64,000 nt of DNA, taken from positions 13,517,082-13,581,081 of the forward strand of contig CM058230.1 in assembly GCA_030180135.1 (NCBI GenBank). The letters run 5' to 3'. Made by a program: the position numbers and the translations under genes. Source of the stretch: Orychophragmus violaceus (taxonomy: Eukaryota; Streptophyta; Magnoliopsida; Brassicales; Brassicaceae). Positions within the stretch are counted from its first letter, which is position 1; the number at the start of each line of letters is the position of its first letter. Below, piece by piece: positions 11,829-23,217 of this stretch. The notes under the pieces are model-generated. The model was not told the DNA's origin. It saw only the letters and a list, made by a program, of their open reading frames with translations, and searched no databases.

Positions 11829-12350
11829 GTGAGTAGACCCAGTTACCTCAATCAAGTTTCAATGGAGAGCGAGATGTTGGTACTCTCAATTAACAAAGCG
11901 CCAAGTGCTTGGAACACAAATCTAGACCGGATCTTAAAGGAGATGAGATTCGAGAGATGCACAAAGGAATCTTCTGTGTATCGCAGAGACGATGGAATTG
12001 AGCTTAAGCAAGAAGGCTATGCTCAAAGAATTCTAAAGGAAGCCAGATTAGAAGGATGTAATCCGACGCAAATTTCATTGGGAGTTGCTAGCAGATATAT
12101 GCAGAGTCCAAGGAAGTCACATGGAGAGGTGATAAAGCAGATCCTAAGGTATCTAAGAGACACAGTCAATTATGGTCTGAAGTTCAGGCGTAACACAGCC
12201 AAAAAGCTTGTGGAATAAAATGATAGCAGCCACAACATTGATCTAGATGATAAGGAGCATGTTCCAGGAGTTGAACAAAAGGCAGATATCTTGACAAAGG
12301 CATTGACAAGAATCAAGTTCAAAGAGAGAAATCTCATAGGAGTCCAAAAT
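11829..12350 (+). pseudogene. Copia reverse transcriptase/RNase H debris
   Basis: Short pieces of the RT-RNase H region are joined without the catalytic core. They include 'APSAWNTNLDRILKEMRFERCTKESSVYRR', which sits just before the usual YVDD block, then 'QEGYAQRILKEA', 'GEVIKQILRYLRDTVNYGL', and after a stop a C-terminal 'KADILTKAL' tail. No YVDD box is present, so the internal deletions removed catalytic function. Confidence 0.85.
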
Positions 12351-12374
12351 CTATCTAAGCTTGAGTTGAAGCTT

Positions 12375-12385
12375 AAGAGGGAGAT
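12375..12385 (+). other. Polypurine tract of the nested Copia
   Basis: AAGAGGGAGAT directly abuts the 3' LTR (TGTTGGG) and is the expected plus-strand primer site. Confidence 0.8.
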
Positions 12386-12666
12386 TGTTGGGTAAGCTTC
12401 AAGAGTTGAAAGAAAAAGGAAATCTTCTATTAAGTTGTTTAGGATATTTTCCTATTAGGAATATGAGTTATCTATTTCCTTTTCTCATTAGGTTTAGGAA
12501 GGAGTCTAAAACCTATATAAATAAGAGGTTATGGAGAGATGTTCCATAAGACTCAATAAGAGAATTAAGGTTGTTGAGTTGTGACAATCTTAAGAGAGAT
12601 TTAGTTTTGAGAGAGTTTCTAAATCTAATAAAGAAAAGTTGTTCTTTATACATTGAGTTTCTCACA
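12386..12666 (+). repeat. 3' LTR of the nested Copia
   Basis: It is the same length as the 5' LTR (281 bp), with about three substitutions (for example ggagattttcc versus ggatattttcc). The right-hand ATACT duplication follows. Confidence 0.92.
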
Positions 12667-12671
12667 ATACT

Positions 12672-15399
12672 CTTCCATGCATATGAGGGACGAGACCCAA
12701 GCGGCACTTCTAGTGGATCAGCCTTAAAGATATATCGGCCTCTGAAGACCCGAGCCAGTAGCGATTATGGTTTTGTTATCATTCTCCAGAGTTGCTTCCC
12801 TAGTAAACTGAGATTAAATTGCTCTATATCTTTGAATCCTAGACCACCAGCACACTTTGGTTTTCTCATATGTGTCCATGCTTTCCAATGCAGTCCTTTA
12901 GATGACTTGTTGTTTTTCCACCAGAAATCAGCTAGGATAGAAGCAATCTGTTTGCAAACCGTCTTGGGTAATAAGAAGCAACTCATTGTATAAGTGGGTA
13001 GAGCAAGCGCAATCGCCTTCAGCAGAGTCTCCTTTCCTCCCGGGGAGAGGAAGTTGGTTTGCCAACCTGATACCTTCTGAGTCAGATTCTCTTTTAGATA
13101 TGCTAAAATCTCCACCTTTGATCCTCCAAAAGATTCCGGCAACCCCAGGTATCTACCTTCTCTTCCTTCCTCAGAAATTCTCATTTTCAGTTTGAATTCT
13201 TCTCTTCTCTGACTCGGAATGTTCTTACCGAAATATAAGCTTGACTTCTGGTAGTTCACCCGTTGTCCAGATGCTAGGCTATATTCCTCTATGATCCTCA
13301 CAATCTCATATAGCTCCCTATCATCTTGTTTGCAATAAAATATGCTATCATCAGCATATAACAAATGGGAGATTGTCGGCGCCTGCCTTGCCACTTTAAG
13401 CCAAGATATCGACCCTGTTGTCTCTGCATTCTGCATCATACGAACCAACATTTCCGTGCATATAACAAACAAATACGGAGACAGCGGGTCTCCCTGTCTC
13501 AGCCCTCTAGTTGGTACTATGTTTCCATGAGGTGTTCCGTTTATCAAAACCTTGTAACTTACTGACCTCACGCAGGCCATGGTCAGTCTAATCCAGTGAT
13601 CGGGGAACCCTAATACCTTGAGAGCATCCTCTAGAAACGTCCACTCGACCCTATCATAGGCCTTTGAGATGTCGGTCTTTATCGCGATGAACTCCTTCGA
13701 GCACTTGTTACTTGACTTAAGGGCGTGCAACATCTCATGGGCAATGAGTATGTTATCTGTTATTAGTCTCCCCTTCACAAATGCTGCCTGCGATTCAGAG
13801 ATTAACTTTGGAAGTAATCTCTTCAGTCTTGTGGCCATCACCTTCGCTATTATCTTGTAGGCTACGTTACACAAGCTTATCGGTCTATACTCCGTTAGCC
13901 TCACAGATTTCGCTTTCTTAGGAATTAGGCATATGTTGGTCTTGTTCAGATCTCCTTCCATATGTCCTGCTCTGAAGAATTCTTGTACCGTCGCAGTTAT
14001 ACTAGGTCCAATGCTCTCCCAGAAGTGTTGGTAGAAGAAACCAGTCATCCCGTCTGGTCCCAGGTACTTATGAGGGTTTATGGTAAAGACTGCTCTCCTA
14101 ACCTCTTCTGCCGACGCTGGAGCTAGTAACTGATTGATCTGCCATTGTTCTAGGACCGTCTGGGAATTCTGCATCTCTTGAATCCTATGACCAATATCCT
14201 CTGAAGCATAAAGCAGCTTGAAGTACTTTTCCGCCACTCTTCCCATATCCTCATCTGCATACCATGCTTTCTTTTGATCATCTAGAAGGCTTTGAATCCT
14301 GTTTTGGGCTCGCCTGTTTTTTGTCGCAACATGGAAATACTTTGTGTTCCTGTCTCCAGCTTTGATCCTTTGCAATCTGCTCTTCACTCTCCAGAATACC
14401 TCCTCATTATAGTACTCTTGATGTAATTCTTTCCTCAATCTGCTCCATTCTCTATGATCAAAGTTCTCGGACTGAGTTAACTGGTCTATCTTAGCCTGGA
14501 GCGCTTGAATTCTAATAGCAGAATTGGGCTTAACATTTCTTCTCCATCTAGAGATCTCCTTCCTACAGTCTGCTATCTTTTTGGAAAATGGTTCCGCCGG
14601 GTTAGAGGGACACGATCGCCAGTATTCCTTAACTATCTCCTTAAACCCTTCTTTTTGTATCCATCGCTGGTCGTACATGAAGGTTGCCCACCTTTTCCTT
14701 TGATCTCCCATGAGGTTGTTGATGATTGGACTGTGATCCGAGCTTATCTTCTTCAGATACATTGCTTGAGCTTGTGGAAAGAGTTCCAACCACGCTTGAT
14801 TCGCTACTGATCTGTCCAATCTACACTGAACCATCTCATTCTTCCTCATTCCAAACCAGGAGAACTGATATCCAATATGTTCTAGCTCCCAAAGGCCGCA
14901 GGCACTCATCATCTGCCTGAAATCTAAACACGACTTGTCCTTTCTTTTCTTACCTCCTTTCTTTTCAGCTGGGTCTGCCAGCTCATTGGAATCGCTAGTT
15001 AACATCCAGGGAGCTGCTCTCTTCACACCTATTCTCTGAAGTCTTTCCCACACTCGTCGCCCTTAACTTTTTGATTGAGTCTCCGTAGACACATGTCATA
15101 AAAAACTCCTTATCCTTCCACTTGACCTCACAATCTATCACCCGCCTATCTGAATAAAGAATTTTGACATTCATAGACTGCTTCCAGCATATTGCAAGGC
15201 CTCCTCCTCTTCCTATCGGTTCCACTGTGTGAAAATCATAGAACCCTAGCTCCTCTACTATACTTTCCATTCTCTCTCTTCTATATTTGGTCTCACTGAG
15301 GAATATTACCTCCGGAAAATACTGACCAAGTATTTCCCTCAGGTGTCGAACTGTAGGGGCATTCCCCAGCTCCTGACAGTTCCAGCTCAATATCCTCAT
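12672..15399 (-). pseudogene. LINE ORF2, N-terminal part: endonuclease and reverse transcriptase
   Basis: ORF2 begins at the ATG at 15397-15399 with an AP-endonuclease-like domain ('MRILSWNCQELGN', 'FLSETK'). It shifts frame near 15060 and continues to 12765 with the rest of the endonuclease (DHSPI) and a non-LTR RT. Visible RT landmarks are 'YRPISLCNVAYKIIAKV', 'AFVKGRLITDNILIAHE', 'KTDISKAYDRVEW', 'GLRQGDPLSPYLF' and the catalytic 'LLYADDS'. A further frameshift/stop occurs near 12765. The next frame ('SLLARVFRGRY', 'GSRPSYAWKS') runs into the Copia target site and resumes beyond it. It encoded target-primed reverse transcription functions and is now inactive. Confidence 0.92.
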
Positions 15400-15562
15400 C
15401 TTGGTGTTGAAGGGTTGGAATTCCTCATCAACCCTTCTTCCAAAAGACAGACATTATCGTCTGTAGTGTTGGTACCTGCTCAGAATTGCCTAGATTCCTT
15501 CTGTACAGAATGACCTGGACAAGCTGCTGTCATAGAGACAGAATGACCCGACCCATGGGCTG

Positions 15563-16780
15563 TCATTGAGACAGAATGATCTGAACCAGTCGGTTCCTTA
15601 GAGGCATGGGATCCATGGGAGGATGGTTGGCTCCCAAGTCTTTCAAAGACTGATGGTGCAGAGGTCGATCCTCCTCATTTCCCACCCTCCTCTTCTTCTT
15701 CAATCTTTTCCCACTTCCTCCGAGCTTTTCGAAAACAGTTGGCGAAGTTCTAGCTTCCTCTCCCCATTTGTCTCCACTTCCACTTAGTCTCTGCTTCTTG
15801 TTGGAGACCTCTTCTGATTTAATGACACTTTTTGAACTAGTCCCTTCAGCCATGCTCCCTCCGGTAATATCTTTCTGTTTCCAGACCTACCTTGGCTGAG
15901 TAGATTTCCCATTCCCTTGTCTCACTGACCATTGTAATCTACTCTTAATGCTTCTTTCTCTCTGGACAGGCTTTGAGGTCATGTGGTATGCTGATGACTT
16001 AGCTCCCTTCCTTCGGTGCTTTTCCCCTTCCTCTTCTGGTTCTGTCTTCTTGCCTTTCCAGGAGCCACTTATCTGCGTTTGGTTCAGAGTTTCCCCCCCC
16101 CCCCTCGATGTGGTTCCCGTTTCTTGTTGAAGTTGGAAAGGACACTTGTTTTGGTCATGAGTCAATCTCTTACAAATGAAACACACCTTCAGCAGCTTTT
16201 CATACTCCAACTCCATATGCACAACTTCTCCAGTCTTAAATCTTGCTACCTTTCTGAACTGGAGTGGCTCGTCAGCCTTAATCCAGACTTTCGCTCTTAC
16301 ATACTCGAGCGAATCTGAGTTCTTAGCATGTAGTTCTGTTGCTACCACCCTTCCCAGAGGCTCCATTAGACTCTCGACCGTTTTCTTCTTTATCAAATGA
16401 ACTGGGATGCCGCGAATACGAATCCAAAACAGGATCTTGTTCAGGAAATCTGGATCTTGCACTGGCTTCCACTGGTCAAGAGAGACAATCCAGCCATTTA
16501 CAAACCAAGGGCCTTTGAAGAGCACGTGTTGGAGGTCGTCTTCTTTCTAGAAAATGAACTGGACTCGGTTCTCACCTACACCTCTACCTCTGACTCTCTC
16601 TTCAAGGCCCCAGATTGGTGGTAGAGCCTTGACTAGGCCTCCGATTCTGTGAACCGTTGGATTAAGACATCTTACAATGACGCTCATCGCACTTTCCTCG
16701 ATTAGATCTTCGTTCTCCAGATCCGGTATGTCTACCAGATCTCCTTCTCCCAACAGATCTCGTTCTCTAAGCTCGTCCAT
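15563..16780 (-). pseudogene. LINE ORF1 (DUF4283 / CCHC nucleic-acid-binding protein)
   Basis: ORF1 starts at 16780 (MDELRERDLLG...) and is broken by a stop near 16546. It continues in the 212-residue frame 16525-15887 and ends in the basic/Ser-rich 15853-15563 piece. The middle part carries the DUF4283-type fold typical of plant LINE ORF1 ('FKGPWFVNGWIVSLDQWKP', 'RIRGIPVHLI') and a single zinc knuckle, CFICKRLTHDQNKCP. The expected role is RNA binding in the LINE ribonucleoprotein. The region from 16781 to 17040 is the 5' UTR. A C12 run at 16093-16104 may be linked to local frame breakage. Confidence 0.85.
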
Positions 16781-17054
16781 CAGAGTAGGTTCCTTTCTCT
16801 TCCTTTTGTCGGGACATCTTTAGCACCTTGAAACTTCTTCTCCTCCTTACTTAAGTAGATCTTAGATTCCCCGCTTCCGATGGAGAAGAACCAGAAACCG
16901 AAGCTATACAAGCCTAATGAAAGCGCACGCAAAGATTGGGGTATCACTCTCTCCGATCTAAGATTTTCTCAGTTGAAGATCTCAGCAAATTTCTCTTCGT
17001 ATGAAAACCCTAGCTCTCTGTGCGGCGCTCATGCCATTCGTAGAAACTCTATTC

Positions 17055-17255
17055 AACTATAAATTATAAAATATTGCAAAACAGAAAAGTGTCCTACAAA
17101 AAAAAAACCAATAACACTTACAAGTGGAATTATTATTAGATCTTGGTACGTTTCGAAAATTTGGATTTCTAAATGGGATGAATCCAAGTCCGTCTAATTT
17201 TTTTTTTGGATCTACCCAAATCGAATATTTTGATTTTGAAGTCCAAATCCAGATC

Positions 17256-17319
<64 letters not shown>

Positions 17320-18217
17320 AAGATATATTTTATACATATTTTTGTCATTTTATATAATTTTTTTTATTTAGTTCTGTTCTATTATATAATTTATTTTTCT
17401 TTCAAAAATATTATAAAGTTAATATTTTATAATTATATTTATATTTCTGACAGTTTTGTTTAATTGTAGTTCTGTTAAATGGATCCGGATATGAGCACTT
17501 ATATTGATGTTTTGACGGATGTCCAAAACCCGGAAACTCGAGAACCATAAATGTGGATAGAGATAGTAATTTTACGGATCCATCGGATAAAAATTCAAAT
17601 ACATATATTCCCCGAATATCTGGTTTCGTCTCAACCTTAACACTTTTAATAGACACGAAACCCCGTGCGTGAAAGAGTAAAGTCGGCCCAATCCTGAAAA
17701 AATACATGAAACATAAATCTCAAAGAGCAGCGGTAAACAAACTTCATAAATGGAGACTCAAATAGAAGCAAATGAAACAACATTGAAGATCGATCATTGG
17801 TTTTTCCAACTCCTTCAACTTGGAGAGAAAGTCCATGTGACAATTAAATTTTTTTAAAGATGCATCACACAACAAATGAACATAACTTACCACATGTAGA
17901 TGCTTTAAGTGGCAAAAAATGTGGCAAAGTTTTCATAAAACTAAACGTACAACAATATAAATAGACATTAGAACCACTTATACCGAGCTCACCATGTAAT
18001 ATCATTACTCACAACTGAATGTAATTGAAGAGGAATCAGAAATGGCGGTTTGAAAGAAAAAATGGGCATAAGGAATACAACATAAGATGCGGACCTTGTA
18101 GTTATTTATTATATTAAAATTACCTTATATGTTGTTTTATTTTAAGCAAGGACGTCGAAAAAACGGAACATAAATTTATTTCGAACGAAACAGCTTCAGA
18201 GTCAACCCGAGCATGAA
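17055..18217. other. AT-rich intergenic DNA with a TA microsatellite
   Basis: No credible gene is present. A (TA)29 microsatellite occupies 17258-17315. Around it are degenerate GGATCC/CCGGAT-containing pieces of no clear identity, and overlapping ORFs are low-complexity shadows. Confidence 0.6.
17258..17315. repeat. (TA)n microsatellite
   Basis: Fifty-eight bases of uninterrupted TA repeat. Confidence 0.98.
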
Positions 18218-18749
18218 TCTAATATATATAAAAGAGAAGTCATGAGAGAGAAATTATCTCCACTCCTCCAATCAAAAATCAAGATTATGCTGACGTGTCA
18301 ATCAATTTTGGTGTATACTCCGAAACCATTTTTGATGCCTATTCCAACTTTTTTTTCCATCTATCTCTCTCTCGAAACTCTCTCTCCCATTCTCTCAAAA
18401 AATTGGTCGCCATTATCGTCCGATCTCCTCAAACTGCCAAAACCTAAAATCCCTAAAACTTCTCAATTATAACTTCTCACATCTCACGATATATTCTTCT
18501 TCTTCGGTTCTCTCATCTCCTAAGAAAAAGAGGTATTTTTCAGAGGGTGATGAAGCGTAAATAATAGAGACCGGGATTCCGATCGGGACCGGGACGGGTA
18601 AAAACTGCGAATTACAGGGTTTTGATCTATCTCAACCAGGTAAAAGAGAAGCTTTTTTCATCGATTAATCTATCTATCGTCTTCGATTATCCATTCTCGA
18701 TGATCTAAAAAAAAATTCTACAAAAAATTAGAGAGAAATAATAGAACAT

Positions 18750-18870
18750 CACCGTCGGTTACATGGTTTTAGACGACAAGTGAAGGAGCATGTCAATAAT
18801 AGTACCGTCGGTTACAGGGTTTTAGACGACAAGTGAAGGAGCATGTCAATAATAGTACTGCTCAAACAGT
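18750..18870. repeat. Short tandem duplication inside the Helitron
   Basis: 'accgtcggttacagggttttagacgacaagtgaaggagcatgtcaataatagta' occurs twice in tandem, with copies beginning near 18751 and 18803. The first copy has 'catgg' in place of 'caggg'. No gene is seen between 18480 and 19440 apart from this. Confidence 0.8.
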
Positions 18871-19447
18871 TTTACCCAAATTTCGTGTCAATAATTCTAC
18901 GGGGAAATTTTTCTTAGCTTTCGATTATCATTCTTCTTTCGATTTTCAGTTTTCATCTGAAGCTTTGTCAGAAGAGTGTAAAACTATTCTGGGTCAGAAA
19001 AAGTAAAGTACTTTAAATTAATTTGGGTAAAACTGTTTGATGGAGCCAACAATTGGAGCTTTGATTTGAAATTCGATCTGGGTAATATTTTCTGTTCGAA
19101 TTGAAATTAGAGTTTTAAGAGATCTTCTCAGCTTTTTGGGTTTGATTTGCACTTAAAGCATGTTCTGTAAATTATGCTGATTTGTGAAGCATTGAAGAAT
19201 TGGAGTGAAGAGCATTGAAGAATTTTATGACGACGGAAGATGGTGTCCGCGGGCTCTAGCAGAAGAAGCTTCGACATGATGAGAACGATGATGATGTTTG
19301 TAGAGGTTTGAGCTTCATATTACGTTTGTTATGTTAAGCATGTAATCTTATAAACATTAGTCGGTTTACATCATATCGGTTGAATACAATATCATCGCTC
19401 CGTCACGGAATTTCCTTATGTCTCTCTGTGTTTTTTCTTCTTTTCAG

Positions 19448-19740
19448 ATTGAGCATTACAGTATGACCGTAACTGCAGCTATTGAACAAGTCCACTCGAT
19501 AAGACCGCGAGTTTGCTGCATCCTTCGCAGAGGAAAGTAATTATTGCCTGCTGTATTGATAAGCTTGATCTATGAGACATATACCGAAGATGAAAAACAT
19601 GATCTTTTGTGTGTGATTCTTCAATACAAAGCCAAGGCCGAAATTCAAGACAAGGAGGGAATCCCACCGGACATTTGCAAAAGCAAAAACCTTCGCCGTA
19701 GGATGGCCGTACTCTTGCTGACAAGAGGTTTTTTACTTTA
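19448..19740 (+). pseudogene. Captured ubiquitin gene fragment
   Basis: One frame reads KAKAEIQDKEGIPPD, in which IQDKEGIPPD is the invariant loop/helix segment of ubiquitin preceded by KAK. About 35 bases further on, another frame reads DGRTLAD (19702-19722), also exact ubiquitin. The intervening residues are scrambled by indels, and the Ile44 and C-terminal Gly-Gly regions are not recoverable. Two separate exact blocks in the right order make chance similarity unlikely. The fragment lies inside the Helitron and is non-functional as ubiquitin. Upstream sequence to 19448 is unrecognised. Confidence 0.75.
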
Positions 19741-20022
19741 CTTTTTATTTTAAGATTTCATTTGTTAATTCCAATTTTTTTCTGCAACTCCAAATACCTA
19801 AACTCCTGAAATTTCTCAGATTATCACCTCCACGTTCAAAGTTAATTGTCACGATTTCAAACTGTTTGGTTGGTTAATGAAATGACTGTATAATTAACTC
19901 CCCTACCCACAATCGTTTTGTTCCGGATTTCTCTCAGTTAAAACCACTTTTTTCTTTTTCAGAATCCATATATTCTTAAGTCTCTCTGCGCAATCCATTG
20001 TTATATAAGCAACAACACTCTA

Positions 20023-20803
20023 ATGGCTAAAGGAAAATTGTCCATGTCAAAATCAGAAACCAAAGTTTCCATACCTCCTCGATTTCACTACCACAAACAA
20101 GGTCAGTATACAATTATTCATTTGCTGTTTATTTTGTCATTTTACTAACTAAAAGCCTTGGAAATAGTCATAATCAATCGAGAAGTTGGAGGGCATGCTC
20201 AAACAAGGTCTGGAAATAGAGTCAGGGGAGCGAGAAAATGCACCTGCGGGTCCGACTGAGAATTTCGAGGAGGACATGAACAAGAAGAAGAAGAGAAGGA
20301 AAAAGAAGAAGAGTACAGTGATTGAAGATATAAATGAACCTTATCTTTGTAGTAGTTGCAGTGTCATTTTTGGTACTCCTACCCTGTTCGAGACTCATCT
20401 TAATGGCCGGAAGCATGCTGCTAAGATTAAGAAGCACACAAAGGTAAGTTGGTGAGATTTGGATTTCGCTTAAATTAGTTCAGGGGGTTTGATAGTCGGA
20501 TAAAAATATTTGGTTTCATAGAAAAGTAAGGGTCTGTTTCTGCCTCAACTCTAGAGTCTCAACGTGAAATCAAAGGTTAATGATACATTATTATTATTGA
20601 AACAGGTTATGCTTGATGAGCAGCATATACAAGAGGAGATTATTCAAGATAATGATCATCCGAAAGATATGACAGAGGAGCTCCGAGTCAAGCCTGGAGA
20701 GGCACCTGAGAACATCGGCTACTTAGAAAAGCAGAGACAGGAGCTGAGAGAGAGATGTGCCACCTCTGAGAGGAGTGTTGAAGAATTTTTTTCAAACTAT
20801 TGA
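20023..20803 (+). pseudogene. Captured C2H2 zinc-finger gene fragment with a preserved intron
   Basis: An ATG at 20023 opens a 26-codon exon-like stretch ending at a GT donor (20102). A second exon (about 20168-20443) encodes an acidic/Lys-rich region and one U1/matrin-type finger, C-X2-C-X12-H-X5-H (CSSC...H...H, then basic). It ends at the canonical donor AAG|GTAAGT. The third exon starts after AACAG at 20606 and is in phase with exon 2, running to TGA at 20801. The join between exon 1 and exon 2 is not in phase with the visible acceptors, so the fragment is probably broken there. Fingers of this type bind RNA or dsRNA. The specific parent gene is not identified. Confidence 0.6.
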
Positions 20804-22395
20804 AGAAGTACTAGAGAGTTATTACAAATATCTTCCAAATGCCGCGTGTGCCTTCACCAAAATAAACCATTGAGGTTTCTGCCCATAATCTAGGTACACT
20901 TTCAACTCGGACTGCTTAATTATGCCAAACTGAAGTGTTCGCATTTCTAATTTGTTGATTTCGGCTGTTTTATGGAAATATTCTAATATGAATGTTACTC
21001 ATCACAAATGTTCATATCTTTGTCTTTGATTCCAAAGCTGAATTCTCTGTTTCTGGAACTTGGTGAATAGTAAATTGTTAGGTTGCAACTCAACATCGTC
21101 GGAAAAAACTGCAAGAAAACAGGGTATGCGTCAGATTTGAAAAAAAAATACAGTGAAAGTATATAAATTGTAGATATATCTAATTGAGGCTTCACAAGAA
21201 AAGTATCTCATAGTTCAATAAAGAAGCATAAAATCGAAAGACTACCATCATAGCACCGGCATATGCATACAACAAGTTTAGTTTTTGGAACTTATTCTCA
21301 ACTTATCACCACGCTGATAACATAAAACACCAATCAAAGAAATAAAAGAACTGAATCATAACATTTCTTTTTCAATATAAGGCAGGAGCAAGAAAGGGTA
21401 GCTACATCTCCTTGAGTATGATTTTAATCAGCCTAACCTAAATAAACTTGAAGCCAAGAATATCAGAACACACAATTTGATTTGTCACCATGTACATTGT
21501 GTTCAGTATCACAGTAGAAGCAGAAAAATTCTTAGAATGATGATTGTGGCGTAAGTGAGGTATATGGGGAGACTCTTTCCATCACTGTACATCTAGGAGT
21601 GCATTCAATGGTTGAGGGCTATGTGTGGATCGGAACTGATGCAAGGAAAGGTATTGGTCTGCCAATGTAAAAGTTTAAAGCTCAATAAACGAAGCAATGT
21701 AAAGAGTAGGGAAGACATGAGTGTCAACCGAAAGAGAATGGACATAGAATAATACTTTGTAACAAAAATTTTATGTCTTTTAAAAGAAACATATCACAGA
21801 ATATTAAAGTTATTTTTTTGTTTATAGAAAGATTAGGTGTTGGGATGTAGATGTGACTAGATTCATTAAAAAAAATGTGTTGTATAATGGTAGACTTTTC
21901 CAAACCTTAGTATTTGGAAAAGTAAGCTATAGTCATGTCGTACGTTACTATTAAATAACATACAATATCTATCTTTTGGGAGCTATCAGAATAGTCGAAT
22001 AATAGACGTATAATATAATGCTTTTTACGCGGATATAGAATTCATATTAAGTGCCAGAATTGTATAGAACTAAAACATTTATTTTCTTAATATTTTTTGG
22101 ATGATTAGAATATGTTTTTTAATTCATACTATTCTTGCATTTCCAAACTTAAGACTATAATGAATCAATTTTTTTTAGTACGACGTTCCCATTTTTTTCT
22201 TCTGTCAATCGAATATGAGGTTGAATCTTTTACAATATGATTTATGTTTAAGTGTTTCGTTAAATATAATCACAAAATATGACTCTGCAACACTTCTTTA
22301 AAGTTCCCTTTAAAATCGAAAATTATATTGCACGATTGTCTTGGTTAGTCATATTTTAAAATGTTATTTGAATTAATTGAACCGAAATACAATGT
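20804..22395. other. Helitron 3' portion without recognisable genes
   Basis: AT-rich sequence with no credible ORF, up to the 3' hairpin of the Helitron. Confidence 0.5.
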
Positions 22396-22423
22396 CCGTG
22401 CAACGCACGGGCCAGAATACTAG

Positions 22424-22705
22424 TTCAGAATAAAATAAATATCCAGAAATTAGAGTACATTTCCCTCAGCGGAACTGTTACATACAACTTCGAGAGGTAC
22501 AACCGTACAAGTAAATAAGGTTCACACATTGCCATCAGCCGAACTATCACATACAACTATGAGAGGTACAAGTAAAATAAAGTAGTCTTGCAATTTATTT
22601 TAAAATAACGCAAAATGAAGCACTCAAAATTTTAAAAATCGTTTACTACAACTAAAATGGACATGACATGACTCCGCGCGTGCGCGGGAGCGGTCAGCCA
22701 ACTAG
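22424..22705 (+). mobile_element. Second Helitron 3' end, adjacent to the first
   Basis: A hairpin CCGCGC-GT-GCGCGG (22674-22687) is followed after 14 nt by CTAG (22702-22705) and T, a second Helitron-type terminus 282 bp after the first. The interval contains an internal imperfect duplication (22460-22520 and 22529-22580, 'tcagc-gaact-t-acatacaact--gagaggtac'). The first Helitron may have inserted near the 3' end of this one. Confidence 0.55.
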
Positions 22706-23024
22706 TAAAGGTGAACTAGAGATGTCATACTGTAAATGAAGACGATGTTTTTATTGTCGATGAAAAAATATTGTTTTAGGAGTTTTCTTTGCAAAACCCG
22801 AGCATATGGAGATTTTACAGATCTAATGTTAGTCCAAACTCCACCAAAATTGTCTTAAGAAGATCTATTTGGTGCTAAGAACATGATTGAAAATTCGAGG
22901 TAGCTTTGCGTTAGGTCCACTATTGTCATCCACTCAATGGTACGTCCGGCTTTTTTAACCCTGAGCATATGATTCATAAAGCGGCTTCTTTTTCATAAAA
23001 TTGTTCTGCCTTGTCTTAGTTACA
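22706..23024. other. Intergenic DNA, nothing recognised
   Basis: No gene-like frame or repeat structure is seen before the next Copia. Confidence 0.5.
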
Positions 23025-23205
23025 TTATTTATTGGGAAATCTTGGTGAACAAGATTATAATATATGATATATGAAGATTTCCATTTGTATATATCCTTGT
23101 GAATATTCTTCTGCTATATTTTCTTTTATCGTTAACCTTTGTAATCGAGTATATATATATAGGTCTATAAATAATAAGAGAGAATTTCAGCTTATGAACT
23201 TCTCA

Positions 23206-23217
23206 TGGTATCAGAGC
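23206..23217 (+). other. Primer binding site (initiator tRNA-Met type)
   Basis: TGGTATCAGAGC directly abuts the 5' LTR end. Confidence 0.92.

Larger units (their letters stand above)
9487..12666 (+). mobile_element. Non-autonomous Ty1/Copia deletion derivative nested in the LINE
   Basis: The two 281-bp LTRs (9487-9767 and 12386-12666) start TGTTGGG and end TCTCACA, differ at about three positions, and are flanked by the perfect 5-bp duplication ATACT (9482-9486 and 12667-12671). The internal 2.6 kb keeps gag and protease but lacks the integrase core and most of RT and RNase H. It is therefore an internally deleted copy. Near-identical LTRs with missing enzymes suggest recent mobilisation by proteins supplied from a related intact element. 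It inserted into the already resident LINE. Confidence 0.93.
8029..17040 (-). mobile_element. Full-length-type L1 LINE, split by a nested Copia
   Basis: A non-LTR retrotransposon lies on the minus strand. Its 5' end is at 17040 and its poly(A) tail (poly-T on the plus strand) is at 8029-8040. It is bounded by a perfect 14-bp target duplication, TAGAAACTCTATTC, at 8015-8028 and 17041-17054, which fixes both ends. Without the inserted Copia (9487-12666) and its 5-bp duplication it is about 5.8 kb, the usual size for a plant LINE with ORF1 and ORF2. Both ORFs are broken by stops and frameshifts, so the element is dead. The perfect duplication shows full-length reverse transcription and not 5' truncation. 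Confidence 0.93.
18218..22423 (+). mobile_element. Non-autonomous Helitron with captured gene fragments
   Basis: The proposed 5' end is A|TCTAATATATATAAAAGAG, which fits the TC plus AT-rich start of Brassicaceae Helitrons. The 3' end is the hairpin CCGTGC-AAC-GCACGG (22396-22410), followed after 9 nt by CTAG (22420-22423) and T. No RepHel protein is encoded. The interior holds a ubiquitin-like fragment (about 19610-19722) and a spliced zinc-finger gene fragment (20023-20803), as expected for a gene-capturing Helitron. The 3' end is secure; the 5' end is an inference from sequence style. Confidence 0.65.

Noticed and set aside
13342..14920. Plus-strand ORFs opposite the LINE RT
   Set aside because: Shadows of the minus-strand RT frame, no domains.
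16093..16104. C12 run as a programmed frameshift site
   Set aside because: Lies in a degraded LINE ORF1 with other lesions; slippage decay is simpler.
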